Source: CBFCZU01 sp965602635 (GTDB lineage Bacteria; Planctomycetota; Phycisphaerae; SM23-33). Taken from it: DNA of 27,401 nucleotides. Of the stretch, positions 16,737 through 24,190 are shown one piece after another (within the stretch, counting starts at the first letter, position 1; each line of letters starts with the position of its first letter). The position numbers and the translations under genes are program-made. Where the stretch lies: positions 1 through 27,401 of the forward strand of contig CBFCZU010000024.1 in the NCBI GenBank assembly GCA_965602635.1. The letters run 5' to 3'. Under the pieces are notes generated by a model, which was not told where the DNA came from, searched no databases, and saw nothing but the letters and a program-made list of their open reading frames with translations.

Positions 16737-17927
16737 ATGGCAGAGACCCGAAAAGCCGCCAAGTGGGCAAGGCTCTTCGACGCGGGCCTGGCTGTCAGCC
16801 CGCCGCTGGGCCCGGAGGCCTTGGCGGAGATTCCGGCAAAACGGGGCGTCTTCCTGCTGGCCGGCGAGGGGGGCGAGCCGGTGCTGCTTGCCACGGCCGC
16901 CGACATCCGCGCCCGGGTGCGGCACCGCCTGGCCGAGGGCGAGCAGGGCTCCGCCCGACGGGCGGACCTGCGCGAAGTCGCCGCCGCCCTGTGGTGGAAG
17001 CTCGCCGACAGCCACTTCGAGACCGACTGGCAATACCTCCGGCTGGCCCGGGCCGTATATCCGGACACCTACCCCGCACTGCTGGGCTCCCAGCCGGCGT
17101 GGTTCGTGCACGTTGACCCGGACGAGAAGGCGCCGGCCTTTCGCCGCTCGAAGGACGTCTTCGCCCGGGGCGGGCAGTTCCTCGGGCCCTTCCCCGACAA
17201 GCACGTCGCCCAGCGCTTCGTCGAGCGGCTGGTGGACGGCTTCGACCTGTGCCGCAACGAGCAGATTCTCCGGCGGGCCCCCCGCGGCTCACCCTGCGCC
17301 TACGCCCAGATGGGCCGCTGCCGAGCCTGGTGCGACGGCAGCGCGTCCATGGACGACTACCGGCGGCTGCTGGGGCGTGCGTGCGCGTACGCCGCCGGCG
17401 ACCGGCAGGAATTCCGCCGCGCGATCGCCGACGAGATGCGCCGCCTGTCCGGCCGGAGGGAATACGAGCGGGCCGCCGCCTGCAAGGCGCGGCTGGACCG
17501 CCTGGCCGAGCTGGACGCCGACACCTTCACCCACGTGGCGCCCGTCGGGCGGTTTCGGTACCTCTACGTCCAGCCGGGCGCCAGGACGGGGGAGGCGAAG
17601 GTCTTCCTGGTCGATCGGGGGCGGATCAAGCCCGCCGGCGCGCTGGGCTATCCACTGAAGCCCAGGCAGCTCACCCGGGTGCTGCGGGCGATGGGCTCGT
17701 TCATTGCCCAGCAGCGCCGGCCCGGCCGGGGCGAGCGGGAGGGCATCGGCCTGGTCGCGCACTACCTGTTCGGCGCGGCTGAGCGGCGCGGCCTGCCCAT
17801 CCGCTGGGAGGAGGGCCTAACGCCCGACGCCCTCGCCGAACGGATCGAACCAGCGGCCGCGGCGCTCAAGCTCAAGAAGCCCGCCCGGTCGGCCCGAAAG
17901 AAATCCCCTCCCGCGAAGGCGCGATGA
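16737..17927 (+). CDS. UvrC-like protein with degenerate GIY-YIG domain, Fe-S cysteines and UVR motif
   Basis: A 396-residue protein aligning by eye with the N-terminal half of UvrC. The GIY-YIG positions read G37-V38-F39 and L50-L51-A52, so the catalytic tyrosine of YIG is lost; R60 remains, but the UvrC glutamate in ALLLE is not matched (TDWQYLRLA). GQFLGPFPD matches the UvrC YFGPFP element. C172, C187, C195 and C199 (PCAYAQMGRCRAWC) match the four cysteines that bind an iron-sulphur cluster in UvrC. A UVR helix pair lies at about 234-257 (REYERAAACKARLDRL). The RNase H-like endonuclease and HhH domains are absent; a 120-residue region of unknown type and a Lys/Arg tail follow. It probably binds UvrB or DNA without cutting. 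Confidence 0.8.
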   Translation: MAETRKAAKWARLFDAGLAVSPPLGPEALAEIPAKRGVFLLAGEGGEPVLLATAADIRARVRHRLAEGEQGSARRADLREVAAALWWKLADSHFETDWQYLRLARAVYPDTYPALLGSQPAWFVHVDPDEKAPAFRRSKDVFARGGQFLGPFPDKHVAQRFVERLVDGFDLCRNEQILRRAPRGSPCAYAQMGRCRAWCDGSASMDDYRRLLGRACAYAAGDRQEFRRAIADEMRRLSGRREYERAAACKARLDRLAELDADTFTHVAPVGRFRYLYVQPGARTGEAKVFLVDRGRIKPAGALGYPLKPRQLTRVLRAMGSFIAQQRRPGRGEREGIGLVAHYLFGAAERRGLPIRWEEGLTPDALAERIEPAAAALKLKKPARSARKKSPPAKAR

Positions 17928-17951
17928 CTAGCTTCCGCGTCTGGATATAAT
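17924..17951 (+). promoter_or_regulatory. Putative promoter of the AsmA-like gene
   Basis: TATAAT (17946-17951) is a perfect -10. ATGACT (17924-17929), overlapping the stop of the preceding gene, is a partial -35 with a 16-base spacer. Initiation near 17958 would leave only about 6 bases before ATG 17964 and would exclude the in-frame GTG at 17955. Confidence 0.4.
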
Positions 17952-17963
17952 AGAGTGCTACGC

Positions 17964-20900
17964 ATGGGTGGACGGCTTTCCAGATTGCGGCGCAGCCTGC
18001 CGAGCCGACGGCGTCACTGGCGATACGTCAGCGGGCGCCGGAAGGGCATCGGCGTGTTGCTGATCGCCTTGCTCGTGTCCCTTGCCTACGCCTACTGGCA
18101 CCAGACCAACGAGGCCCGGATGCAGCAGAAGGTGGAGGCCTACCTGGCGCGCCTGACCGGGGGGAAGGCCAAGGTCGAGCGGGCGCAGTTCAAGCTGTTC
18201 TCCGGGATACGCGTCGAGGGTCTGCGGCTGTTCGTGGGCGGCAATACGGACGTGCCGTTCTTCAAGGGCGACGTGGTGCTGAACCACCGTCCCTGGGGGC
18301 TGCTCGCCGGTCGGCTTGAGCCGACGGAGATCGTTTGCGTCGGCCCGGTGGTCACCCTGGTGCGGGATCATGGAAACCGCCGGTGGAATGCTCAGACCAT
18401 TTTTCCCGTCGGCGGCAGCGCTGAACTCGTCGCCCCGGGGATGTCCTTGCCGACGGTGCGGCTCCGGAGCGGGCAGCTGCAAATCATTGAACTGCTGAAG
18501 GACGGGAAGCTGGAGTACCCCAGAGCGCCGCTCAGCGTCGCCCTGGTGCCCCGGGGACGCATTTACGACGTTACTTTCAGGGACGAATCCGGCCTCATCC
18601 GGGGCGGCGGCACGGTCGACACCACCATCGGCCTGACGCAGATCACCGGCCGCGTCGGCCCGGCGGGGCTGGAGGAGAGGCTGCCCGAGCAGTACCTCAC
18701 CTGGAAAAAGGATCACAAGCTGACCTCCACCGAACCCTGGGCCGTGTCGGTTAGCCTTGGCGGGGCAGGGACGACCACCCGCCCGGCCAGGTTGACCGTC
18801 GAGCTGAAGGGCGTCTCCATGGAGTTCCCCCCCGAGGAGGGGGGGATGAAGCTCACCGACGTCAGCGGCGAGCTGGCCTTCGACTCGAAGGGCATCAAGA
18901 TCACCGGCCTGTCGGGGCAGATCGTGGAGGCGGGCGGGGCGGTATTCAAGCTGGCCGGCGAATACCGCGGCTACGAGAGCACCAGCCCGTTCACGACGCA
19001 TCTGACCATTAAGCGCCTGAAGCTTCCTCTGCCGCCCGGCTTGGCCAAGAGCTGGGGTCCGGCCATTGACAGACTGCTTGAGACCGTCAAGCCTTCCGGT
19101 CTCGTGGACGTGAATGCCACACTGCACCGGGGAAAGGACGGCGAGCTCCGGGCCGAAGGCGCCGTCGCGCTCCACGGCGTGTCGGCGCAGATGCCCGGCT
19201 GGCCGGTCCGCGTCGAGGGGCTGAGAGGCGACATCCCCCTGCACAAGGACCTGCTGGAGCTCAAGGGACTCACCGGCCGATACGGCGAGGCGGCGGTGAC
19301 GATTGACGGGAGGCTCCGGAACGTCGCCGACAAGCCGGTCGGTGAGCTCACGTTCGTCGCCCGCGGCTTTCCGTTCAAGCCGGAGGTGCGGAAGGTCCTG
19401 CCCCCCGGCCTGCAGAAGGCGTGGGATACCTTCTCGCCTCGCGGTGAGGCCCAGGTCTCGGTTCGCTGGACCAGGCCGGAGGGCCGGACCGAAGCCAGCG
19501 CGACGCTGACCCTGATGCCGGGCGGAAAGGCGTCGATCGAGTACTCCAAGTTCCCGTACCGCCTGGAGCAGTTGAAGGGGCTGGTGGAGATACGTAACGG
19601 CGTGGTGCACCTGCGGAGCCTTCGCGGCGGACGTGGGAGCATGGTATGTACGTTGAAGGGGAAGATCCCACCGGCCGGTTCGGATGAGCTCTTCGAGGTA
19701 TTCCTCGACGCGACCGGTGTCCCGCTGGACGAGCGCCTTGCCCGCGCCCTGCCGTCGGGCAGCCGGGCGGCGTATGAGGCCTGCGGGCTTTCGGGCAAGG
19801 CCGACGTGACCAACGCCGTCTTGCGCAAGCGAGGCGATGAGCCGATGGACTACCGTATCCCGGTCGCCCTGGAGGACGCCGGCATCAGGCATCGCCTGTT
19901 CCCTTACGCCATCACCCGCGCCAGCGGCGTGCTCACCGTCACGCCGCAGGGGGTCGCCATCGAGCACCTCACGGGGCGACATGGGCGGGGCAAGATCAAC
20001 CTCCTCAAGAGCAATGTCGTCGTCCGGGGCTCGTCCAGGGACATGCACCTCCGCCTTGAGGCGACCGGCCTGGAGCTCGACGAGGAACTGCGCGACGCTC
20101 TCCCGGACAGGGCTCGCAGGGGGTGGGATGTGGTTGACCCCAAGGGCACCGCCAACGTCACGCTCGAAATCCGGGCGACGCTCCCGGCGGAAGGCTCCAC
20201 GGCGGCTTCCGGGCCCGCGTCCCGGCCTGCGACGCCCCCGGCCGGGGGCAAGGACGTGGACTATCGGCTCGTCATCTTCCCGCGCGACCTTGGGATCACG
20301 TATCGCGACTTCCCTTACCCGTTGCGGCGGGTGAAGGGCGAGGTAGTGATCGTGCCCGGCCTGGTCACGCTCAAAGATCTTGCCGGCTGGGCGGGCTCGG
20401 CCAAGGTTGCCCTGACGGGCACGATCAAGACCGCTGCCGGCGCCGAGCTGGCGAACGTGAAGATCGATACCGGCGAGGTGAAAATCGACAAGCAGCTTCT
20501 GTCGGCCATGCCGGCGGAACTGGTCCAGGTCCTGGGGCTCAAGGCGGGTGGCACTGTGTCGCTGGCGCTTTCGCGGCTGGTGGTTCGTCCGAAGGCATCG
20601 CCCCGGGGCAGCCCTGCGGCGACGACGCGCAGGGCGGCCGGGGCCGTCCGGACCTCCAAGGCCGCCCCCACAGCCAAGCGCCGTGACCGTCCGTTCGCCT
20701 GGGAGTGGGCGGGAAGGATCGTCCTGAACGACGCCAACCTCGACCTAGGCCTGGGGGGCAAGGAGTTCACCGGCTATATCGAGGGGGAAATGTCGTGCGC
20801 CGGCCCGGCCCGGACCCTGCGCGCCAAGGCCGACGTTGTCATGGCCGGCCTCAAAGTCGGCTCCGGCCGGCTTGGGAAGTTCACCGCCCGCCTGGCGAAG

Positions 20901-21572
20901 GATCCGCGGTCGCCCGTCCTGCGGATCGAAAAGATTTCCGGGCGCGTCTTCGGCGGGCTGGTCGCGGGCTTTGCCGAAGTTGACCTTGGCTCGCCGCGGA
21001 AGCACGGGATAAGCCTGTCGGTGGAGAAGGTCGATCTGGCGAAGCTGCTCGCCGCCATCGACAAGGACGCCGCCCGGCGAGCCGACATGAAGGGCGTGTT
21101 GACAGGCAATCTTCAATTGACCGCCACGACCGGCAAGCCGGCTTCCCGCAAGGCCACCGGCAAGCTGCACATCACCCGGGCCAAGCTCTACCGGCTGCCC
21201 ATCCTGCTGGGCTTTCTGCACGTGATCAACCTGACGCTGCCGGGCGATAGCGCCTTCAACGCCGCCGACGTGGAGTACTACCTCAAGGGCGATAGGCTGG
21301 TGATCCAGAAGCTCTACCTTCAGGGCTCAGCCCTGTCCATGCTCGGGGCGGGCACGATGCAGATGAAGACGAAGAAGCTGAGCCTCACCTTCCTGGTCGG
21401 CCCGGCGAGGCAGCTGGCCGCTTCGCCCGTTCGGGAATTCCTCGAAGGAATCGCCGGCCAGCTCGTGACCATCCGGGTCACCGGAACGCTGGCCAAGCCC
21501 AAGGTCCGCACCGTCCCGCTGCGCAACCTCGACGCGACGCTGCGGGAACTCTACAACCCCGAGGCCAGGTAG
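17964..21572 (+). CDS. AsmA/TamB-like envelope protein with five tandem modules
   Basis: A 1202-residue protein with a basic N-terminus, one membrane helix (GIGVLLIALLVSLAYAYW) and a long beta-rich periplasmic part. AsmA-type sequence starts right after the helix (KVERAQFKLFSGIRVEGLRL). Five repeat modules are anchored by an FP(Y)-like motif at residues 288, 413, 530, 646 and 783, each followed by a G-x-V/L-x-I strand pattern and ending in an LPxxxxxxW-like motif. A 20-residue Ala/Pro/Thr linker precedes the last anchor. The C-terminal 150 residues (HITRAKLYRLPILLGFLHVI, then GSALSMLGAGTM) match the AsmA-like C-terminal domain. Such proteins form grooves thought to move lipids to the outer membrane. 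GTG at 17955 is rejected in favour of ATG 17964 because of the promoter position. Confidence 0.82.
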   Translation: MGGRLSRLRRSLPSRRRHWRYVSGRRKGIGVLLIALLVSLAYAYWHQTNEARMQQKVEAYLARLTGGKAKVERAQFKLFSGIRVEGLRLFVGGNTDVPFFKGDVVLNHRPWGLLAGRLEPTEIVCVGPVVTLVRDHGNRRWNAQTIFPVGGSAELVAPGMSLPTVRLRSGQLQIIELLKDGKLEYPRAPLSVALVPRGRIYDVTFRDESGLIRGGGTVDTTIGLTQITGRVGPAGLEERLPEQYLTWKKDHKLTSTEPWAVSVSLGGAGTTTRPARLTVELKGVSMEFPPEEGGMKLTDVSGELAFDSKGIKITGLSGQIVEAGGAVFKLAGEYRGYESTSPFTTHLTIKRLKLPLPPGLAKSWGPAIDRLLETVKPSGLVDVNATLHRGKDGELRAEGAVALHGVSAQMPGWPVRVEGLRGDIPLHKDLLELKGLTGRYGEAAVTIDGRLRNVADKPVGELTFVARGFPFKPEVRKVLPPGLQKAWDTFSPRGEAQVSVRWTRPEGRTEASATLTLMPGGKASIEYSKFPYRLEQLKGLVEIRNGVVHLRSLRGGRGSMVCTLKGKIPPAGSDELFEVFLDATGVPLDERLARALPSGSRAAYEACGLSGKADVTNAVLRKRGDEPMDYRIPVALEDAGIRHRLFPYAITRASGVLTVTPQGVAIEHLTGRHGRGKINLLKSNVVVRGSSRDMHLRLEATGLELDEELRDALPDRARRGWDVVDPKGTANVTLEIRATLPAEGSTAASGPASRPATPPAGGKDVDYRLVIFPRDLGITYRDFPYPLRRVKGEVVIVPGLVTLKDLAGWAGSAKVALTGTIKTAAGAELANVKIDTGEVKIDKQLLSAMPAELVQVLGLKAGGTVSLALSRLVVRPKASPRGSPAATTRRAAGAVRTSKAAPTAKRRDRPFAWEWAGRIVLNDANLDLGLGGKEFTGYIEGEMSCAGPARTLRAKADVVMAGLKVGSGRLGKFTARLAKDPRSPVLRIEKISGRVFGGLVAGFAEVDLGSPRKHGISLSVEKVDLAKLLAAIDKDAARRADMKGVLTGNLQLTATTGKPASRKATGKLHITRAKLYRLPILLGFLHVINLTLPGDSAFNAADVEYYLKGDRLVIQKLYLQGSALSMLGAGTMQMKTKKLSLTFLVGPARQLAASPVREFLEGIAGQLVTIRVTGTLAKPKVRTVPLRNLDATLRELYNPEAR

Positions 21573-21577
21573 CGACG

Positions 21578-21606
21578 TTGCCTTTGGCGCCGGCCGGGGT
21601 TACCAT
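21578..21606 (+). promoter_or_regulatory. Putative promoter of mtnP
   Basis: TTGCCT (21578-21583), a 17-base spacer and TACCAT (21601-21606) resemble a sigma-70 promoter. Initiation near 21613 would give a leader of about 30 bases containing AGGAGG (21630-21635). Confidence 0.4.
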
Positions 21607-21642
21607 TGCCCAGCCAAGGCCTATCATGCAGGAGGATCTGGC

Positions 21643-22521
21643 ATGGCCAAGGCGAAGGTTGGCATCATCGGCGGGAGCGGGCTGGGCGACGCCCTCTGCG
21701 GAGAGGGCCAGGGGAGCCGGACTGTCTCCACGCCGTTCGGCGAGCCGTCCGACGCGATCGTCGAGACCGAATGGGGAGGCGTCCCCATCGCCCTGCTCAA
21801 CCGCCACGGCGCGGGGCACCTGATAAACCCCTCCATGGTCAACTACCGAGCCAACATATACGCCCTCAAGCTCCTGGGCTGCACGCACATCGTCGCCTCC
21901 TGCGCGGTCGGCTCGCTCAGAGAGCGGATCAAGCCCAAGGACCTGGTCATACCCGACCAGGTCATCGACAAGACCCATCGGCGGGTGCCGACATTCTTTG
22001 ACGAATACATCGCCGCCCACGTGGAGTTCGCCGTGCCGTTCTGCCCCGTGCTGCGAGAGCACCTGCTCAAGTGCGCCGACGCGGTCGACGCCACCGTGCA
22101 TGACGGAGGGACGTACGTGTGCATGGAGGGGCCTGCCTTCTCCACCCGGGCCGAGAGCGAACTGCACCGCGCCTGGGGCGGCGACCTGATCGGTATGACC
22201 TGCATGCCCGAGGCCAAGCTTGCCCGCGAGGCCGAGATCGCATACGCCCTGGTGGCCTTGCCCAGCGACTATGACTGCTGGCGGCCTCAACCGGCCGAGC
22301 TGGACAAGCACGAACTGCTCAAGGAGATCATCGGCAACCTCACCGAGGCCACCGGCAATGCCATCGCCCTCATAAGGGCGGCGATCGAGCGCTTCGGGGA
22401 AATTGCCGACGTGCCGTCGCCCTGCCATTCGGCCCTTGAACTGGGCATCTGGTCCAACAGGGAGCTGATTCCCCCGGCCGCGAAGGAACACTACGGCGTG
22501 CTGGTCGCAAAGTACCTCTGA
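21643..22521 (+). CDS. mtnP: S-methyl-5'-thioadenosine phosphorylase
   Basis: MtnP splits methylthioadenosine, a by-product of polyamine and other SAM reactions, into adenine and methylthioribose-1-phosphate for methionine salvage. The 292-residue protein has the phosphate-binding GGSGL (residues 10-14), the NRHGAGH element, CMEGPAFSTRAES, and GMTCMPEAKLAREAEIAYA. The purine-site stretch S-D209-Y-D211-CW has the aspartates that favour adenine nucleosides over the asparagine of inosine/guanosine phosphorylases. AGGAGG at 21630-21635 is an excellent ribosome binding site 7 bases before ATG. Other methionine salvage genes are not in the window. Length fits the family (270-300). Confidence 0.93.
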   Translation: MAKAKVGIIGGSGLGDALCGEGQGSRTVSTPFGEPSDAIVETEWGGVPIALLNRHGAGHLINPSMVNYRANIYALKLLGCTHIVASCAVGSLRERIKPKDLVIPDQVIDKTHRRVPTFFDEYIAAHVEFAVPFCPVLREHLLKCADAVDATVHDGGTYVCMEGPAFSTRAESELHRAWGGDLIGMTCMPEAKLAREAEIAYALVALPSDYDCWRPQPAELDKHELLKEIIGNLTEATGNAIALIRAAIERFGEIADVPSPCHSALELGIWSNRELIPPAAKEHYGVLVAKYL

Positions 22522-22544
22522 CACTCAAGCAGGAATCCCGGCGG

Positions 22545-22564
22545 GGGCACCGGGCTCGGTGCCC
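22545..22564 (+). terminator. Strong GC hairpin between mtnP and ffh
   Basis: A perfect 8-base-pair stem GGGCACCG/CGGTGCCC with loop GGCT lies in the 103-base gap, 23 bases after the mtnP stop. No T tract follows. It is the most stable simple hairpin I found between genes and probably marks the end of the mtnP message. Confidence 0.45.
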
Positions 22565-22624
22565 GGCGGGAGCCACTGCGTGAAGCTTCCGTCTGCCGAG
22601 CGAATCTGGTAGCCTGATGAGGCA

Positions 22625-24055
22625 ATGTTTGAGGCGCTGACGGACAAGTTTGAGGGGATCTTCCGCAAGCTCTCCGGGCGCGGGCGGATCACCGAGGGCG
22701 GCGTCAAGGACGCCATGAGCGACGTCCGCCAGGCGCTGCTGGAGGCCGACGTCCACTTCAAGGTCGTCCGCGAGTTCTGCGAGAGCGTAGTCGACAAGGC
22801 CAGGGGGCAGGAGGTCATCAAGAGCCTCCACCCGGGCCAGCTCATGATCAAGATCGTCCACGATGAGCTGGTGGAGCTGATGGGCCCGGTCGACTCGCGG
22901 ATCTACTACGTCTCCCCGCCGCCGACCATCGTCATGATGGCGGGGCTCCAGGGCTCGGGCAAGACGACCACCTGCGGCAAGCTGGCCCGCCACGTCATCG
23001 CTCAGGGCAAGCACCCCATGGTGGTGGCGTGCGACCTCCAGCGTCCTGCGGCCGTCGAGCAGCTCTCCATCGTCGCCGAGCAGGCGTCCGTGCCGTGCTT
23101 CCGCATCGAGGGCGAGTCCAACCCCGTCCGCGTCGCCCGCAAGTCCATCCAATGGGCTGAGGAAAACGCCCGCGACGTGGTGATCGTCGATACCGCCGGC
23201 CGGCTGCACATCGACGAAGCGATGATGAAGCAGGCCGAGGATATCGCCAACGCCGTCCAGCCCCACCAGATATACCTCGTCTGCGACGCCATGACCGGCC
23301 AGGACGCCGTCAACTCAGCAAAGGAGTTCAACGAGCGGCTCGAGCTCGATGGCGTGATCCTCACCAAGTTCGACTCCGACGCCCGCGGCGGGGCGGCGCT
23401 GTCGGTCAAGGCCGTCACCGGAAAGCCCATCAAGTTCATCGGCGTGGGTGAGAAGCTCGATGCCCTGGACGAGTTCCACCCGGACCGCATGGCCGGGCGA
23501 ATCCTCAACATGGGCGACATGCTCTCGCTGGTGGAAAAGGCTCAGTCGCAGTTCGACGCCGAAGAGGCCGCCAAGCTCCAGGCCAAGATGGCCAAGGGCG
23601 CCCTGACGCTGGACGACTTCCTCACCCACATGAAGCAGATGAAGAAGATGGGCCCGATGAAGGACATCCTCAAGCTCATGCCGGGCGTGGGCAGCCAGCT
23701 CAAGCACATGGACATCGACGACCGCGAGATCGACCGCATGGAGGCGATCATCAACTCCATGACCGTCGCCGAAAAGACCGAGCCAAAGACGGTGGACGCC
23801 TCGCGCCGGCGGCGGATCGCCCGTGGCTCAGGCACCGAGCCGCAGGACGTCTCTGGGCTGGTCAAGAGCTTCGACATGGCCGCGAACATGATGAAGCAAA
23901 TGGCCAGCATGGGCCTCCGCGATCGCATGCAGTTCGCCAAGCAGATGGGCTCGATGGATCTCTTCGGCTCCGGCCCGCAGCTCAAGATCAAGCAGCGGTC
24001 GAAGCGCCTGACCAAGAAGCAGCGCCAGCAACGCAAGAAGAAGCGCCGGCGGTAG
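22625..24055 (+). CDS. ffh: Signal recognition particle protein Ffh
   Basis: Ffh is the SRP54 GTPase that binds signal peptides and 4.5S RNA and delivers ribosomes to FtsY at the membrane. The 476-residue protein has the N domain (residues 1-90), then the G domain with G1 GLQGSGKTTT (107-116), G3 DTAGR (189-193) and G4 TKFD (247-250), and the RGGAALS closing loop. The methionine-rich M domain (about 330-455) contains the RNA-binding stretch SRRRRIARGSGT. A strongly basic tail ends the protein. GAGG at 22619-22622 is only 2 bases from ATG, so the start signal is poor, but the N domain begins correctly here. It is not followed by rpsP as in many bacteria. Confidence 0.97.
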   Translation: MFEALTDKFEGIFRKLSGRGRITEGGVKDAMSDVRQALLEADVHFKVVREFCESVVDKARGQEVIKSLHPGQLMIKIVHDELVELMGPVDSRIYYVSPPPTIVMMAGLQGSGKTTTCGKLARHVIAQGKHPMVVACDLQRPAAVEQLSIVAEQASVPCFRIEGESNPVRVARKSIQWAEENARDVVIVDTAGRLHIDEAMMKQAEDIANAVQPHQIYLVCDAMTGQDAVNSAKEFNERLELDGVILTKFDSDARGGAALSVKAVTGKPIKFIGVGEKLDALDEFHPDRMAGRILNMGDMLSLVEKAQSQFDAEEAAKLQAKMAKGALTLDDFLTHMKQMKKMGPMKDILKLMPGVGSQLKHMDIDDREIDRMEAIINSMTVAEKTEPKTVDASRRRRIARGSGTEPQDVSGLVKSFDMAANMMKQMASMGLRDRMQFAKQMGSMDLFGSGPQLKIKQRSKRLTKKQRQQRKKKRRR

Positions 24056-24065
24056 GGGGTCAACC

Positions 24066-24143
24066 ATGAAACATCGTCTCGATGACGGACAGATCGAGGC
24101 GCTGACCGAGGTCCTGCGCCGCCTCGGCGAAAGCGTTGGGTGA
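24066..24143 (+). CDS. Possible 25-residue small ORF after ffh
   Basis: ATG at 24066 opens a 25-codon frame (MKHRLDDGQIEALTEVLRRL, then GESVG and stop) with a G-rich ribosome binding site AGGGGGT 6 bases upstream. The predicted peptide is one amphipathic helix. It resembles the opening of small helical proteins that begin with a phrase like QIEALAEVLRR, so it could be a truncated remnant of one; that resemblance is from memory and weak. No continuation is seen in the other two frames. It may also be a leader that couples translation into the FAD oxidoreductase 47 bases later. Confidence 0.3.
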   Translation: MKHRLDDGQIEALTEVLRRLGESVG

Positions 24144-24190
24144 GACGGCCTGCGGCGACGAGCAGAGGAAACACCGAGGAGGACAGCGAG

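Noticed and set aside
18827..18845. C7-GAGGA-G7 inverted repeat inside the AsmA-like gene, a possible slippage or phase-variation site
   Set aside because: The encoded residues (FPPEEGG) fit the repeat-module anchor and the frame is intact on both sides; runs of seven are not unusual at this GC content.
17958..20048. Minus-strand open frame (696 codons) opposite the AsmA-like gene
   Set aside because: Composition is Arg/Gln/Gly/Leu-rich with no family features, while the plus strand shows a membrane helix and ordered repeats.
22522..22624. Possible SRP 4.5S RNA gene in the gap before ffh
   Set aside because: The gap holds one simple 8-base-pair hairpin; I do not see the conserved GGAA tetraloop with its asymmetric internal loop.
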